DNA of 37,091 bases from Flavobacteriaceae bacterium CG_4_10_14_3_um_filter_33_47 (GCA_002784145.1 PFKE01000155.1:9126-46216), one strand, 5' to 3'. Counted from the stretch's first letter, positions 25,427 to 35,010 are shown. Translations and numbers: made by a program. Notes: generated by a model from the letters alone, not told the origin.

Positions 25427-27276
25427 TTTTAAAGGTTCATATTGAAACATGTTTGTCCCAACTTCTTTTTCAGGAGGATACGGACCATGATAAGAAGATT
25501 ACTATTGAGGATAGAGGGCCTAAAGCCTTTGATGTAGTGTCATTGTCTGGCGAATCTTATATAGTTAAAGGTACTTATCATCTTTCTAATTTATTACAAG
25601 AATTGGTAATAGCAAAAAATCAAGGTTTTGAAATAGCATCTATAGATTCTGATGTTATTGAAGAAAAACCAGTGGATAGAGTGTCTAAAATGATTAAAGA
25701 TTATTATTGGGATGGATTGACCAGAATGATGGATGAATCAGGCATTCAAAGTTTAATTCACGACACTAAAAATGAATCTTTAGCTTCAGAAAAGCTTCGC
25801 ATTTATGTGCCATTTAAAGATGAGTTAGCATTTAATTATTATCGGTCATTAGAACATAAATTACCCATTACAGCCATAAAACTTCCAGAGGCAATTTCAC
25901 CAGAGTACGTTAAATCAATCAATAATAAACCTGGTATTTTAGCATTAAAACTTCAAACTTCAAATAGTGAAACCGTTGGTGTTCCCTTTGTAGTTCCTGG
26001 CGGGCGTTTTAATGAAATGTATGGTTGGGATAGTTATTTTGAATCGGTTGGATTGTTGATTGATGATAAAGTAGATTTGGCGAAAGGCATGGCAGATAAT
26101 TTCCAATACGAAATTGAACACTATGGTAAAATATTAAACGCCAACAGATCGTATTATTTAACCAGAACACAACCTCCATTTTATACCAGTTTAATTCGTG
26201 AAGTTTTCGAAAAGACGAACGATAAAGCTTGGTTAAAAAGCCATCTTAAAACAGCCATTAAAGAATACGAAACGGTTTGGATGGTTAAAGGAAAACGTCT
26301 TTCAGAAAATGGTCTAAACAGATATTTGGCTGAAGGCATTGGGTTTCCTCCAGAATGTGAAATGGGTCATTTTGATGCTATTTTAAAACCATATGCTGAT
26401 GAAGTCAATTTACCCATTCGTGAGTATGAAAAAGCTTATGCTGAAGGACAAATTGTAAATAAAGAATTAGATGCTTATTTTGTTCATGATAGAACGGTTA
26501 GAGAATCGGGTCATGATACTTCATACAGAATTGAAGGGCATTGTGCCGATTTAAATTTAGTTGAACTTAATGCCATGTTGTATAAATATGAAACTGATTT
26601 TGCGGAGTTAATAACTCAAGAATTTGATGGTATTTTTGAAAATTATACAACGCAATTCTGGAATGAGAAAGCAGAAATGCGTAAAAATTTAGTTAATAGA
26701 TATCTTTGGAATGAAGAAAAAGGCTTGTATTTTGACTTTAATGTTAAAACAAATTCACAATCAGGTTTTGTATCTGCAACCACATTAACACCATTGTGGG
26801 CCAAACTTTGTAGTGAGAACCAAGCACAACAACTCATTGAAAAAGCAGTGCCTTTGCTAAAAGAAAAAGGAGGTATTGCAGGAAGTACCAAACGAAGTAG
26901 AGGAGATATTAGTGAAGATAGACCACAACGTCAGTGGGATTATCCAAATGGTTGGGCACCACATCAAATGATGATTTGGAAAGGGTTATTCAATTATGGT
27001 TATATCAATGAAGCTCAAGAACTCATTTATAGATGGTTGTTCATGATAACCAGAAATGCTGTTGATTATAACGGAACCATACCAGAAAAATATGATGTGG
27101 TTGAAGCTACGCACAAAGTGTTTGCAGAATACGGTAACGTAGGAACTGATTTTGAATATATTACTCAAGAAGGATTTGGTTGGATGAATGCATCGTATCA
27201 ATATGGACTAACCTTACTTCATAATAGTTATAAAGAAAAACTCAATAATCTGGTGTCTACAGAAAAACTTTTTTAA
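25423..27276 (+). CDS. GH37 alpha,alpha-trehalase, neutral-trehalase type with Ca-binding motif
   Basis: Hydrolyses trehalose to two glucose molecules. The 617-residue protein has no signal peptide, so it is expected in the cytoplasm. Both family signatures are present: PGGRFNEMYGWDSYFES (192-208) and QWDYPNGWAPHQ (504-515). The catalytic acid is probably Asp364 in RESGHDTSYR and the base Glu555 in PEKYD. At the N-terminus, DTDHDKKITIED (19-30), followed by RGPK, matches the EF-like calcium site of fungal neutral trehalases such as yeast Nth1. HDRTVRESGHDTSYR is also fungal-neutral-type, rather than the ESGWD form of E. coli TreA. The long phosphorylated N-terminal extension of yeast Nth1 is absent. 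It overlaps the upstream MFS stop by 4 bp. Confidence 0.93.
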   Translation: MILKVHIETCLSQLLFQEDTDHDKKITIEDRGPKAFDVVSLSGESYIVKGTYHLSNLLQELVIAKNQGFEIASIDSDVIEEKPVDRVSKMIKDYYWDGLTRMMDESGIQSLIHDTKNESLASEKLRIYVPFKDELAFNYYRSLEHKLPITAIKLPEAISPEYVKSINNKPGILALKLQTSNSETVGVPFVVPGGRFNEMYGWDSYFESVGLLIDDKVDLAKGMADNFQYEIEHYGKILNANRSYYLTRTQPPFYTSLIREVFEKTNDKAWLKSHLKTAIKEYETVWMVKGKRLSENGLNRYLAEGIGFPPECEMGHFDAILKPYADEVNLPIREYEKAYAEGQIVNKELDAYFVHDRTVRESGHDTSYRIEGHCADLNLVELNAMLYKYETDFAELITQEFDGIFENYTTQFWNEKAEMRKNLVNRYLWNEEKGLYFDFNVKTNSQSGFVSATTLTPLWAKLCSENQAQQLIEKAVPLLKEKGGIAGSTKRSRGDISEDRPQRQWDYPNGWAPHQMMIWKGLFNYGYINEAQELIYRWLFMITRNAVDYNGTIPEKYDVVEATHKVFAEYGNVGTDFEYITQEGFGWMNASYQYGLTLLHNSYKEKLNNLVSTEKLF

Positions 27277-27308
27277 AAGCAAAAACTAAACTAACTAACT
27301 AAAAAATA

Positions 27309-28649
27309 ATGAATAATAAAATTATAATTTGGTCTATTACCGTAGCACTGGCAGGTTTTTTATTTGGATTTGATACGGTTGTTATTAGTGGGGCTGAACA
27401 AGCTCTACAAAAAATGTGGGGAAATTATGAGTTGTTTGGAAGTAATGATAATTTCCATGGCTATGTGGTTGTAGGTTCTGCGCTTTTTGGAACTATTTTT
27501 GGAGCACTTTTGGGTGGTTTTCCAACCAATATCATTGGTAGAAAAAACACCCTTATTTGGATTGGGGTTCTTTATACCATTTCTGCACTTGGTTCTGGCT
27601 TAGCGGATAATCCATGGGTTTTTGGTTTTTTTAGATTTATTGGTGGTTTAGGTGTTGGCGCTTCTACCATTGCCGCACCTGCTTATATCTCTGAAATAGC
27701 ATCGGCAAAGAATAGAGGAAAATTAGTAGCCACCTATCAATTCAATATTGTTTTTGGTATTTTGGTGGCTTTTATATCTAACTATTTAATAAGTGTTTAT
27801 GTTGAAACCAATAGTTGGAGATGGATGATTGGTATTGAAGCCCTTCCAGCATTTATATATACTTTAATGGTGTTTATGGTGCCAAAAAGTCCAAGATGGC
27901 TCATTATTAAAAACAGATTGGAAGAAGCTAAAGGCATTATAAAACGAATTAACCCAGATTCAAATCCAGATGAGGTCGTTTCTAAAATTATTGAGGCCGA
28001 TAAGGGCAATCCAACAGAGTCTGTGTTTCAAAAAAAATACAAACGCATTATTTTATTGGCTTTTGCCATCGCATTATTTAATCAGTTTTCAGGAATCAAT
28101 GCCTTTCTTTATTATTCGAAAAGAATTTTTGTGGAAGCCGGATTGGGTGATCAGGCTGCATTGTTAGGTAGTATTGGTATTGGAATAGCCAATTTAATTT
28201 TTACATTGATTGGGATGTATTTTATTGACCGTATTGGAAGAAAAAAACTGATGATTATTGGTTCTATAGGATATATAGTATCACTGTTTTTTGTGGCTTT
28301 TGCTTTTTTCTTTAGTTGGTCTGGAATTGTGGTACCAATTTCTTTATTCGTGTTTATAGGAGCTCATGCCATTGGTCAAGGTGCGGTTATTTGGGTATTT
28401 ATTTCAGAAATATTCCCGAATCACGTCAGGTCTTATGGACAGTCTATAGGAACTTCAACACATTGGATACTAGCTTTTATTATTCCTGCATCAGTTCCGC
28501 TTTTAATTGCAAAAATTGGAGCGGGCGCTATGTTTTTAATTTTTGCTATTATGATGGTATTTCAATTGATTTGGGTTCTTTATGTCATGCCAGAAACTAA
28601 AGGTGTATCCCTTGAAGATTTGGAAAAAGAATTGATTGATGAGTCGTAA
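27309..28649 (+). CDS. Sugar porter family MFS transporter (XylE/GLUT-like)
   Basis: 446-residue inner-membrane hexose or pentose transporter of the sugar porter family. It shows GFLFGFDTVVISGA in helix 1, GRKN and DRIGRKK loops, RFIGGLGVGASTIAAPAYISE, the PKSPRWLI motif, QFSGINAFLYYS in helix 7, and PETKGVSLEDLEKE at the C-terminus. It may take up glucose released in the periplasm by the GH13 lipoprotein, or export or import related sugars. It lies 32 bp after the trehalase and is the last gene before a terminator. Confidence 0.92.
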   Translation: MNNKIIIWSITVALAGFLFGFDTVVISGAEQALQKMWGNYELFGSNDNFHGYVVVGSALFGTIFGALLGGFPTNIIGRKNTLIWIGVLYTISALGSGLADNPWVFGFFRFIGGLGVGASTIAAPAYISEIASAKNRGKLVATYQFNIVFGILVAFISNYLISVYVETNSWRWMIGIEALPAFIYTLMVFMVPKSPRWLIIKNRLEEAKGIIKRINPDSNPDEVVSKIIEADKGNPTESVFQKKYKRIILLAFAIALFNQFSGINAFLYYSKRIFVEAGLGDQAALLGSIGIGIANLIFTLIGMYFIDRIGRKKLMIIGSIGYIVSLFFVAFAFFFSWSGIVVPISLFVFIGAHAIGQGAVIWVFISEIFPNHVRSYGQSIGTSTHWILAFIIPASVPLLIAKIGAGAMFLIFAIMMVFQLIWVLYVMPETKGVSLEDLEKELIDES

Positions 28650-28665
28650 AAATTTTTGAGTTCAT

Positions 28666-28700
28666 AAAAAAGAGCTTCTAGGAAACAAGAGGCTTTTTTA
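28666..28700. terminator. Bidirectional terminator between sugar porter and GH2 genes
   Basis: Stem AGCTTCT (28673-28679) / AGAGGCT (28688-28694) with one G-U pair, flanked by A6 on one side and T6 on the other. It can therefore work in both directions. It ends the long plus-strand gene series and overlaps the stop codon of the GH2 gene on the other strand. Confidence 0.75.
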
Positions 28701-31133
28701 TTTATAAGACCTCAAAATAAGGCTTCCTTTTTTTAATCCTTTACCAGAAACAGATAATTCAATATTACCAGTGGCTTCCGTAGATTGAATAAGGACTACC
28801 AGTTTCCCGCTAAACAATTTCATAGTTGGTAAATGGAATAATTTAAGTGATGTGGCGTCACCGTTACAAGCAGCCCTAAAGGTGCCTTCTCCGTCTACTT
28901 TGAATGTTAATTGATTGGTTGCAGTAGGACATGGAATGCCATTTTTATCTACAACCGAAACCGTTACATAACATAAATCTTCGCCATTAGCTTTGATGGT
29001 TTTTACATCAGAATCTAGAACTATTTGATAAGGTTTTCCGGCAGTTTTAATTTCTTTTTCAGAAGCAGGATTACCATCTTTATCAAAAGCAACGACCTTT
29101 AATGTGCCAGGTTCATAATTTACATTCATCCACATCAAGCGATATCTATTCTGTTTGGTACTATTATTTTTCTTTTGAATACCCAAACTTTTACCATTCA
29201 AAAATAATTCGGCACTATCAAAGCTTGAATAAACAAAAACTGGTGTTGTTTTGCCTTCACGACCTTCCCAATTCCAATGTGGTAATATATGCAAGGTTTC
29301 GTCTTTAGTATTCCATCGACTTCGATATAAATAATATCTATCTTTTGGTAAGCCTGCCAAGTCATTGATACCAAAATAGGAACTTCGAGATGGCCAAGCC
29401 TCGTCATAAGGGGTAGGTTCTCCTAAGTAGTCAAAACCTGTCCAGACAAATTCACCAATCACCCAAGGTTTATCGTCTTGTAATACAAAATCGTCATCTG
29501 GTAAGTTGGACCAGCTACAATATTCTAAATCGTAAGAAGAAGACTGAAAGTCATCATAAGTTTTCATGCTGGCTTTTTCAACAGGAAACTTATAAATACC
29601 ACGTGAACTTACCGTTGAAGCTGTTTCTGACCCTAAAATAAACCCTTGGGGAAATTTTTCATAGGCTTCCTCATAAAGGTGCACGCGATAATTTAAGCCA
29701 GGAACATCCAGCAAAGCTCCAAACCCAGATTCCATAGTCGCTTTTACTTGATCCATGCCAACGGTAACAGGTCTTGTTGGGTCTTCACGATGGAAGATAT
29801 CCTGCAACCATTTGGCACGTTTAACGCCTTGGTTACCCCATTGGTCTGGAACTTCGTTACCGGCACTCCACATCACAATGGATGGATGATTTCGGGTAGC
29901 TCTCACTAAATTAACAACATCTTTTTCAGCGTAAGTTTCAAAATAAAGGTGATAACCATTTTTTACTTTTGATTTTGCCCATTCGTCAAAACTTTCAGCT
30001 AAAAACATAAAACCCATTTCATCGCAAAGCTCTAATTGTTCCATAGATGGCATGTTGTGAGAACTTCTTATAGCATTGCAACCCATATCTTTTAAAATAT
30101 GTAATTGACGTCTTAAAGCAGATTTGTTAACGGCGGCACCAATGGATCCTAAATCATGGTGTAAACAAACGCCTTTAAACTTGGTAATTACACCGTTTAA
30201 ACTAAATCCGGTCTTCTGGTTGTAATCAATTTGTCTAATTCCAAAACGTGTTGTAATCTCATCTTTTAAGTGGTTTCCATCGTATAATCGAGAAAAAGCT
30301 GTATAAAGATAGGGCGATTCGGGACTCCAAAGTTTTGGAAGGTTAACCGCTATATTTTGATCAAATTCGTTATCGAAAAGTTCAGCTGTTTCATTAGAAT
30401 TTACCTCGTAGCCATCAGCATCAAAAATTGTAGTTATGATTCTTAAAGCTTTTCCAAAGACTTTGGTTTTAATATTAACTTTAGCTATTTCCTGAGTAAT
30501 TAAGGGTGTTGTAATAAACGTTCCCCATTGGTCGATGCTTTCCTTGTTTTTTATAATAATGCTAACGTTTCTATATAAACCTGCACCTGAATACCATCTT
30601 GATGATTCTTCTAGATTGGTCAACTTTACAGCCAATATATTCTCTTGGGTTGTTGATATGTAATCAGTAATATCAAAATAAAAATAAGCATAACCATATT
30701 TCCACTCGCCAACTTTTTTGCCATTAATAAATATTTCTGGCTGGCTCATAGCACCTTCAAATAGAATAATGGCTTTTTTATTGGTATTAAAATTTGGTAA
30801 TGAAAACCTATGTCTATACCAGGCTTGTCCAATATATGGTAAAGCGCCAGTTCTTCCTGTTTTTTCCGTGGCAACATCTTCACCGTTTTGTGTAATAGCC
30901 ACGACTTGTTTATCGATGTCTTTATCAAATGGCCCATAAATGGCCCAATCATGAGGAACAGAAACATTTGCCCAATGAGAATCATCAAAGTTGATTTTTA
31001 TGGCTTCAGGGTGATTTCCCTTATTAAATTTCCATCCCTTTTTAAGCGTAATAACCTCTCTAGTTTGGGCTTTTAAAGTTTTTAAAGAAATTATGATGCA
31101 GAAAAGAAATAATATAAACTTAAAATATCTCAT
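28698..31133 (-). CDS. GH2 beta-galactosidase-like enzyme with DUF4982 domain
   Basis: Exported 811-residue glycoside hydrolase (signal peptide ending LKAQ near residue 23). Domains in order are: GH2 sugar-binding (about 25-195, with VPHDWAIYGPF and RWYSGAGLYRNV), an Ig-like middle domain (about 200-300), a TIM barrel (about 305-600), DUF4982 (about 625-700) and a C-terminal Ig-like domain. The acid/base is Glu427 in MWSAGNEVPDQW and the nucleophile Glu503 in ILGSETASTVS. It should remove terminal beta-galactose (or a related residue) from oligosaccharides in the periplasm. It follows the GH53 galactanase gene by 6 bp on the same strand, which supports beta-1,4-galacto-oligosaccharides as substrate. 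Confidence 0.92.
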   Translation of the reverse strand: MRYFKFILFLFCIIISLKTLKAQTREVITLKKGWKFNKGNHPEAIKINFDDSHWANVSVPHDWAIYGPFDKDIDKQVVAITQNGEDVATEKTGRTGALPYIGQAWYRHRFSLPNFNTNKKAIILFEGAMSQPEIFINGKKVGEWKYGYAYFYFDITDYISTTQENILAVKLTNLEESSRWYSGAGLYRNVSIIIKNKESIDQWGTFITTPLITQEIAKVNIKTKVFGKALRIITTIFDADGYEVNSNETAELFDNEFDQNIAVNLPKLWSPESPYLYTAFSRLYDGNHLKDEITTRFGIRQIDYNQKTGFSLNGVITKFKGVCLHHDLGSIGAAVNKSALRRQLHILKDMGCNAIRSSHNMPSMEQLELCDEMGFMFLAESFDEWAKSKVKNGYHLYFETYAEKDVVNLVRATRNHPSIVMWSAGNEVPDQWGNQGVKRAKWLQDIFHREDPTRPVTVGMDQVKATMESGFGALLDVPGLNYRVHLYEEAYEKFPQGFILGSETASTVSSRGIYKFPVEKASMKTYDDFQSSSYDLEYCSWSNLPDDDFVLQDDKPWVIGEFVWTGFDYLGEPTPYDEAWPSRSSYFGINDLAGLPKDRYYLYRSRWNTKDETLHILPHWNWEGREGKTTPVFVYSSFDSAELFLNGKSLGIQKKNNSTKQNRYRLMWMNVNYEPGTLKVVAFDKDGNPASEKEIKTAGKPYQIVLDSDVKTIKANGEDLCYVTVSVVDKNGIPCPTATNQLTFKVDGEGTFRAACNGDATSLKLFHLPTMKLFSGKLVVLIQSTEATGNIELSVSGKGLKKGSLILRSYK

Positions 31134-31139
31134 GGGTTG

Positions 31140-32270
31140 TTATTGTAACGATCCGTTATAAAATGTCATGCCTAACGTAGCTTTATTGTCGTGGTCAAAA
31201 AGGGTGGCATTATCCCAATGAGATCCTTCGCCCCAAAGGGTACTGCATCCTGTTGAAACCCAAGCAGGTTCCCAATAAATTAAACCTTCGCCACCAACAT
31301 TCTTAATAATGCTTTTTAATTGATTTAGATAATCTAACTGACCTTGCTGCGTTGCAGGATAACCAGCTATTAATGCATTACTATCTAATATATTATTAGC
31401 ACTATCTGCATTATTTAATGTAAACGGATAGGCCGTTTCAACAATCATTAATTTTTTTTTATAGGTATTGATTAGCGTTGTTAGTGGAGTTGATACATTA
31501 TTTAATGTATAATTGGACCAAATAGGATAGTAAGACAAGCCCATCCAGTCAAAATCTGTAACACCATTTGCTGTGGCTTGTTGAAACCACCATAAGCCAT
31601 TTTCAGGTTGAGCAATGTGAAGCATAACCTCAATTTTTTTATTTTTGGCCACAGAAATATCTCTAACCGCTTGAATACCTTTGTTGATTAATGCTGAGTT
31701 TCTTGTCCAATTTATAGGCCATTGTAAGGCTCCGTTTTGTAATATCATTGGGTTTATCTCGTTGCCAACTTGAACGATGTCAGGCAGTAAATTTGCATTT
31801 GATAATTCATTGAGAGTATTATAAGTATAATTATATAATAAGGTTCCTAAAGCTGCTGTATCGTTAATAGAGCTTAACCAAGCGGCAGGAATTTGTTGAT
31901 TACTTGGGTCTGCCCAAGTATCTGAATAATGAAAATCCAATAAGACTTTCATGTTACTATTTTTGGCACGTTGTATGGTTTTTTTAACATCGTTGTAATT
32001 AGAATAATTTGTCCAGGTTGGATGGTGCCATAACCGAACTCTGATTAAATTACAACCAGCTTCCTTAAAAATTGTATAAGCATTTTTAACATTATTGGAT
32101 GCATCTTTATAAACGGCTCCACAATCTTCCATTTCATTGACATACGATAAATCGGCACCATAATAAAAGGGAGTAACATTTACAATGGGTGGGTCAATTT
32201 TAGCGTCGGTAGTTTCTGATGAACAGGATAGTATGAAAAATGGCAGGAAAAAAAAGGGAAGAATTTTCAT
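31140..32270 (-). CDS. GH53 endo-beta-1,4-galactanase lipoprotein
   Basis: Cuts beta-1,4-galactan (arabinogalactan type I). The frame is open to 32309, but the ATG at 32270 gives a proper lipoprotein signal (MKILPFFFLPFFILSC, Cys16) and is preferred (376 residues). GH53 hallmarks are FYYGADLSYVNEME, LIRVRLWHHP, LLDFHYSDTWADP, acid/base Glu171 in VQVGNEINPM, DWMGLSYYP, and nucleophile Glu278 in LMIVETAYP. Near the end GLIYWEPAWV is also typical. It is the first gene of a two-gene unit with the GH2 beta-galactosidase. It lies divergent from the GH5-like gene with a 97-bp AT-rich spacer. Confidence 0.94.
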   Translation of the reverse strand: MKILPFFFLPFFILSCSSETTDAKIDPPIVNVTPFYYGADLSYVNEMEDCGAVYKDASNNVKNAYTIFKEAGCNLIRVRLWHHPTWTNYSNYNDVKKTIQRAKNSNMKVLLDFHYSDTWADPSNQQIPAAWLSSINDTAALGTLLYNYTYNTLNELSNANLLPDIVQVGNEINPMILQNGALQWPINWTRNSALINKGIQAVRDISVAKNKKIEVMLHIAQPENGLWWFQQATANGVTDFDWMGLSYYPIWSNYTLNNVSTPLTTLINTYKKKLMIVETAYPFTLNNADSANNILDSNALIAGYPATQQGQLDYLNQLKSIIKNVGGEGLIYWEPAWVSTGCSTLWGEGSHWDNATLFDHDNKATLGMTFYNGSLQ

Positions 32271-32367
32271 TTTATTTGAAAGTAGAATTTGATGGATTAA
32301 AATACGCAATTTAATGTGAATTTTATGTAATTATTTACGTAATTTAAGTAAAATTTAAAGGCATAAA

Positions 32368-34962
32368 ATGAAGCAATCATCAAAAATAATTTTCGCTTTT
32401 CTAGTATTTTTTTTAGTCATAAATCCTTTATTTTCTCAGAAAAACGCCAAAGGGAATGTCATAGTTGACAGTAAGGGCGTTATGAGGTGGGAAAAAACAA
32501 ATCAAGAAGTAAAAGGTTTTGGAGTGAATTATACAGTGCCTTTTGCCCATGCATACCGGTCTGCAAAACGTTTGGGAATTGACCCAAAAGAAGCCATAGA
32601 TAACGACGTTTATCATTTTTCAAGATTAGGTTTTGATTTATACAGAGTTCATGTTTGGGATACTGAAATCAGCGATACTTTGGGAAATCTAATCGATAAT
32701 GAACACTTAAATACCTTAGATTATTTGGTTTGGAAACTTAAACAAGCCCATATTAACGCTGTAATTACACCTATTGCGTTTTGGGGCAATGGTTGGCCAG
32801 AGCCAGATACCAAATCTCCAGGGTTTTCTACTAAATATGGGAAATCAGACTGTTTAACAAACCCAGATGCTATTAAAGCTCAAAAAAATTATTTAGAGCA
32901 ATTTTTAAATCATGTGAATCCTTATAAAGGAATAGCTTATAAAGAAGACCCAAATATCATAGCTTTTGAAATTAGTAATGAACCACATCATAAAGGCGAA
33001 GGAGAAAAAGTAACAGATTTTATTAAAGGAATGGTTAAAGCCATGAAGAAAACTGGAACCCAAAAACCCATTTTTTATAACATGAGTCATGCGGTTCAGT
33101 TTATGGAAGATTACTTTAAAGGACATGTGCAAGGCGGTACGTTTCAATGGTATCCTACAGGACTTGGTTACGGTAAAGAGCTATCTGGGAATTTGTTGCC
33201 AAATGTGAATGATTACAACATGCCTTTTGATAGTATTTTTAAAACATATCTTGGAGCAAAACTGGTTTATGAGTTTGATGCTGCCGATGTTGGGCGTTCT
33301 TATATTTACCCGGCCATGTCAAGAAGTTTTAGAGAAGCAGGCATTCAAATAGCGACTCATTTTGCTTACGATCCAACGTTTTTGGCACCTTATAATACCG
33401 AGTACAATACCCATTATATGAATTTAAATTATGCGCCCCAAAAAGCTTTAGCCTTAAAGATTTGTTCAGAAGTTTTTCATAACATCCCCATGTATTCTGA
33501 CTTTGGTTTATATCCAAACAACACAAGGTTTAGTGATTTCAAAGTGGACTATAAAAATGATTTAGCTGAATATAATTCAGAAACAAAATTCTTTTATACA
33601 AATACCACAAATTCTTCAGTGAAAAACGAATCAAAGCTTAAAGAAATTGCTGGTTTTGGAAATTCATCAGTTATATCTTATGATGGTTTAGGAGCTTACT
33701 TTTTAGATAAAATTTCTAAAGGGGTATGGCGACTGGAAGTTATGCCCGATGCTGTTTGGGTTGATAATTTATTTGGCAGAAACAGTCCAAATAAAACCGT
33801 TGCTGTTATTAAATGGAAAACCCATTCCATGCAACTTCATTTAGAAGATTTGGGCAGTAATTTTAATGTCGTAGCCATTAATAAAGAGAATGAATTTGTG
33901 TCTGAAGTAAAAGATAAATCATTCCAAATAAGACCGGGAACGTATATAATTAGTAAACAAGGAGCAGCAAAAAAATGGTCGAAAAATGATGATTTCAAAA
34001 CCTATAAACTGAATGACTTTTATGCGCCAAAATCAAATGTAAACCAATTGTATTTTAAACATGCACCCATTGTTTCAATTACTGAAAATAGCGAACTTAA
34101 AATAGAAGTTCAATGTATGGCACCAGAAAACCCAGAAGAAATAAACCTAACTGGATTTAATAGTAACGGAAAATATTTTAATCAACAATTAAAATATTTA
34201 GGGAATTATAAATATGAAACTATAATTCCTTCAAATTATATAAAAAAAGGATTTGTAAATTACAATATCATAGTCAAACAGAAAGATGGCATAAAGATAA
34301 CCCATCCTTCTGGAAAAACCGGCAATTTATATGCCTGGGATTTTTACGACAGAACATCTTACAAAATAACGGTTGTTCCTAAAGAGTATCCTATGTATTT
34401 ATTTAATGCCATTGAAGATACAGATGATTTAGTAAAAACTTGGATGCGTTCTTTTAAATTGGTTCCAACCAAAAATTTTGGAGAAGCAGCCTATCAAATG
34501 AATGTGGAAAAGTTATTTGTTCAAGACGAAGAAAACTCAAAGGCCAAACCTATTTATGATTATTCATTCAAGCATTTTATTTTAGACCAAATTAAAGATA
34601 GAAAGACAGATTTGTTATCAAAAGAGGCATTAATATTTAAAGGATATGCTTTAAATAATAAACCATGTAAACTCCAAATAGCTTTTGTATTAGATGATGG
34701 TTCAGCTTATGGGAAAGTCATAGACATTGAAACAATTTCAAAAGATTACACCATAAAATTAGATGAATTAAAACCGGTCAGAACAGTTATTTTGCCAAGA
34801 CCATATCCAAGTTTTCTGCCTTACTATTTAGAACATAATATAGTATCTGATTTTGATATTAGTAGAATAGAAAGTTTGCAGTTTTCTATTGGACCGGAAA
34901 TCCATAAAAATGAGATTAATGATCCTCATGGAATTGCTATGATTAGCGTCTATTTAAAATAA
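32368..34962 (+). CDS. Secreted clan GH-A hydrolase, GH5-like, with long uncharacterised C-terminus
   Basis: 864-residue secreted protein (signal peptide ending NPLFSQ, cleavage near 23). The N-terminal half (about 45-390) is a TIM barrel of clan GH-A. It shows FGVNYTVPF, LYRVHVWDTE, probable acid/base Glu205 in FEISNEPHH, and probable nucleophile Glu302 in LVYEFDAAD. This pattern resembles GH5, but I cannot place a subfamily and a related GH-A family is possible. The C-terminal ~450 residues look like beta-rich modules (for example GFNSNGKYFNQQLKYLGNYK) without a family that I recognise. It is divergent from the galactanase pair, so a beta-linked galactan or glucan substrate is possible, but unproven. 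Confidence 0.8.
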   Translation: MKQSSKIIFAFLVFFLVINPLFSQKNAKGNVIVDSKGVMRWEKTNQEVKGFGVNYTVPFAHAYRSAKRLGIDPKEAIDNDVYHFSRLGFDLYRVHVWDTEISDTLGNLIDNEHLNTLDYLVWKLKQAHINAVITPIAFWGNGWPEPDTKSPGFSTKYGKSDCLTNPDAIKAQKNYLEQFLNHVNPYKGIAYKEDPNIIAFEISNEPHHKGEGEKVTDFIKGMVKAMKKTGTQKPIFYNMSHAVQFMEDYFKGHVQGGTFQWYPTGLGYGKELSGNLLPNVNDYNMPFDSIFKTYLGAKLVYEFDAADVGRSYIYPAMSRSFREAGIQIATHFAYDPTFLAPYNTEYNTHYMNLNYAPQKALALKICSEVFHNIPMYSDFGLYPNNTRFSDFKVDYKNDLAEYNSETKFFYTNTTNSSVKNESKLKEIAGFGNSSVISYDGLGAYFLDKISKGVWRLEVMPDAVWVDNLFGRNSPNKTVAVIKWKTHSMQLHLEDLGSNFNVVAINKENEFVSEVKDKSFQIRPGTYIISKQGAAKKWSKNDDFKTYKLNDFYAPKSNVNQLYFKHAPIVSITENSELKIEVQCMAPENPEEINLTGFNSNGKYFNQQLKYLGNYKYETIIPSNYIKKGFVNYNIIVKQKDGIKITHPSGKTGNLYAWDFYDRTSYKITVVPKEYPMYLFNAIEDTDDLVKTWMRSFKLVPTKNFGEAAYQMNVEKLFVQDEENSKAKPIYDYSFKHFILDQIKDRKTDLLSKEALIFKGYALNNKPCKLQIAFVLDDGSAYGKVIDIETISKDYTIKLDELKPVRTVILPRPYPSFLPYYLEHNIVSDFDISRIESLQFSIGPEIHKNEINDPHGIAMISVYLK

Positions 34963-35000
34963 GAAAAGTTTCTTAAAATTCTTAAGAAACTTTTCTTTAT
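34962..35000. terminator. Bidirectional terminator with perfect 15-bp stem
   Basis: Arms AGAAAAGTTTCTTAA (34962-34976) and TTAAGAAACTTTTCT (34982-34996) pair perfectly around a 5-base loop and are flanked by T/A runs. The site lies between the convergent stops of the GH5-like gene and the T9SS cargo gene and overlaps the former's stop codon. Confidence 0.85.
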
Positions 35001-35010
35001 AAAAAAACAC

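Noticed and set aside
32271-32309. 13 extra codons upstream of the GH53 start
   Set aside because: They would bury the lipoprotein signal sequence; the ATG at 32270 gives a normal signal.
32335-32342. TTACGTAA palindrome in the GH53/GH5-like divergent spacer
   Set aside because: Eight bases in AT-rich DNA is expected by chance, and there is no second copy in a comparable place.
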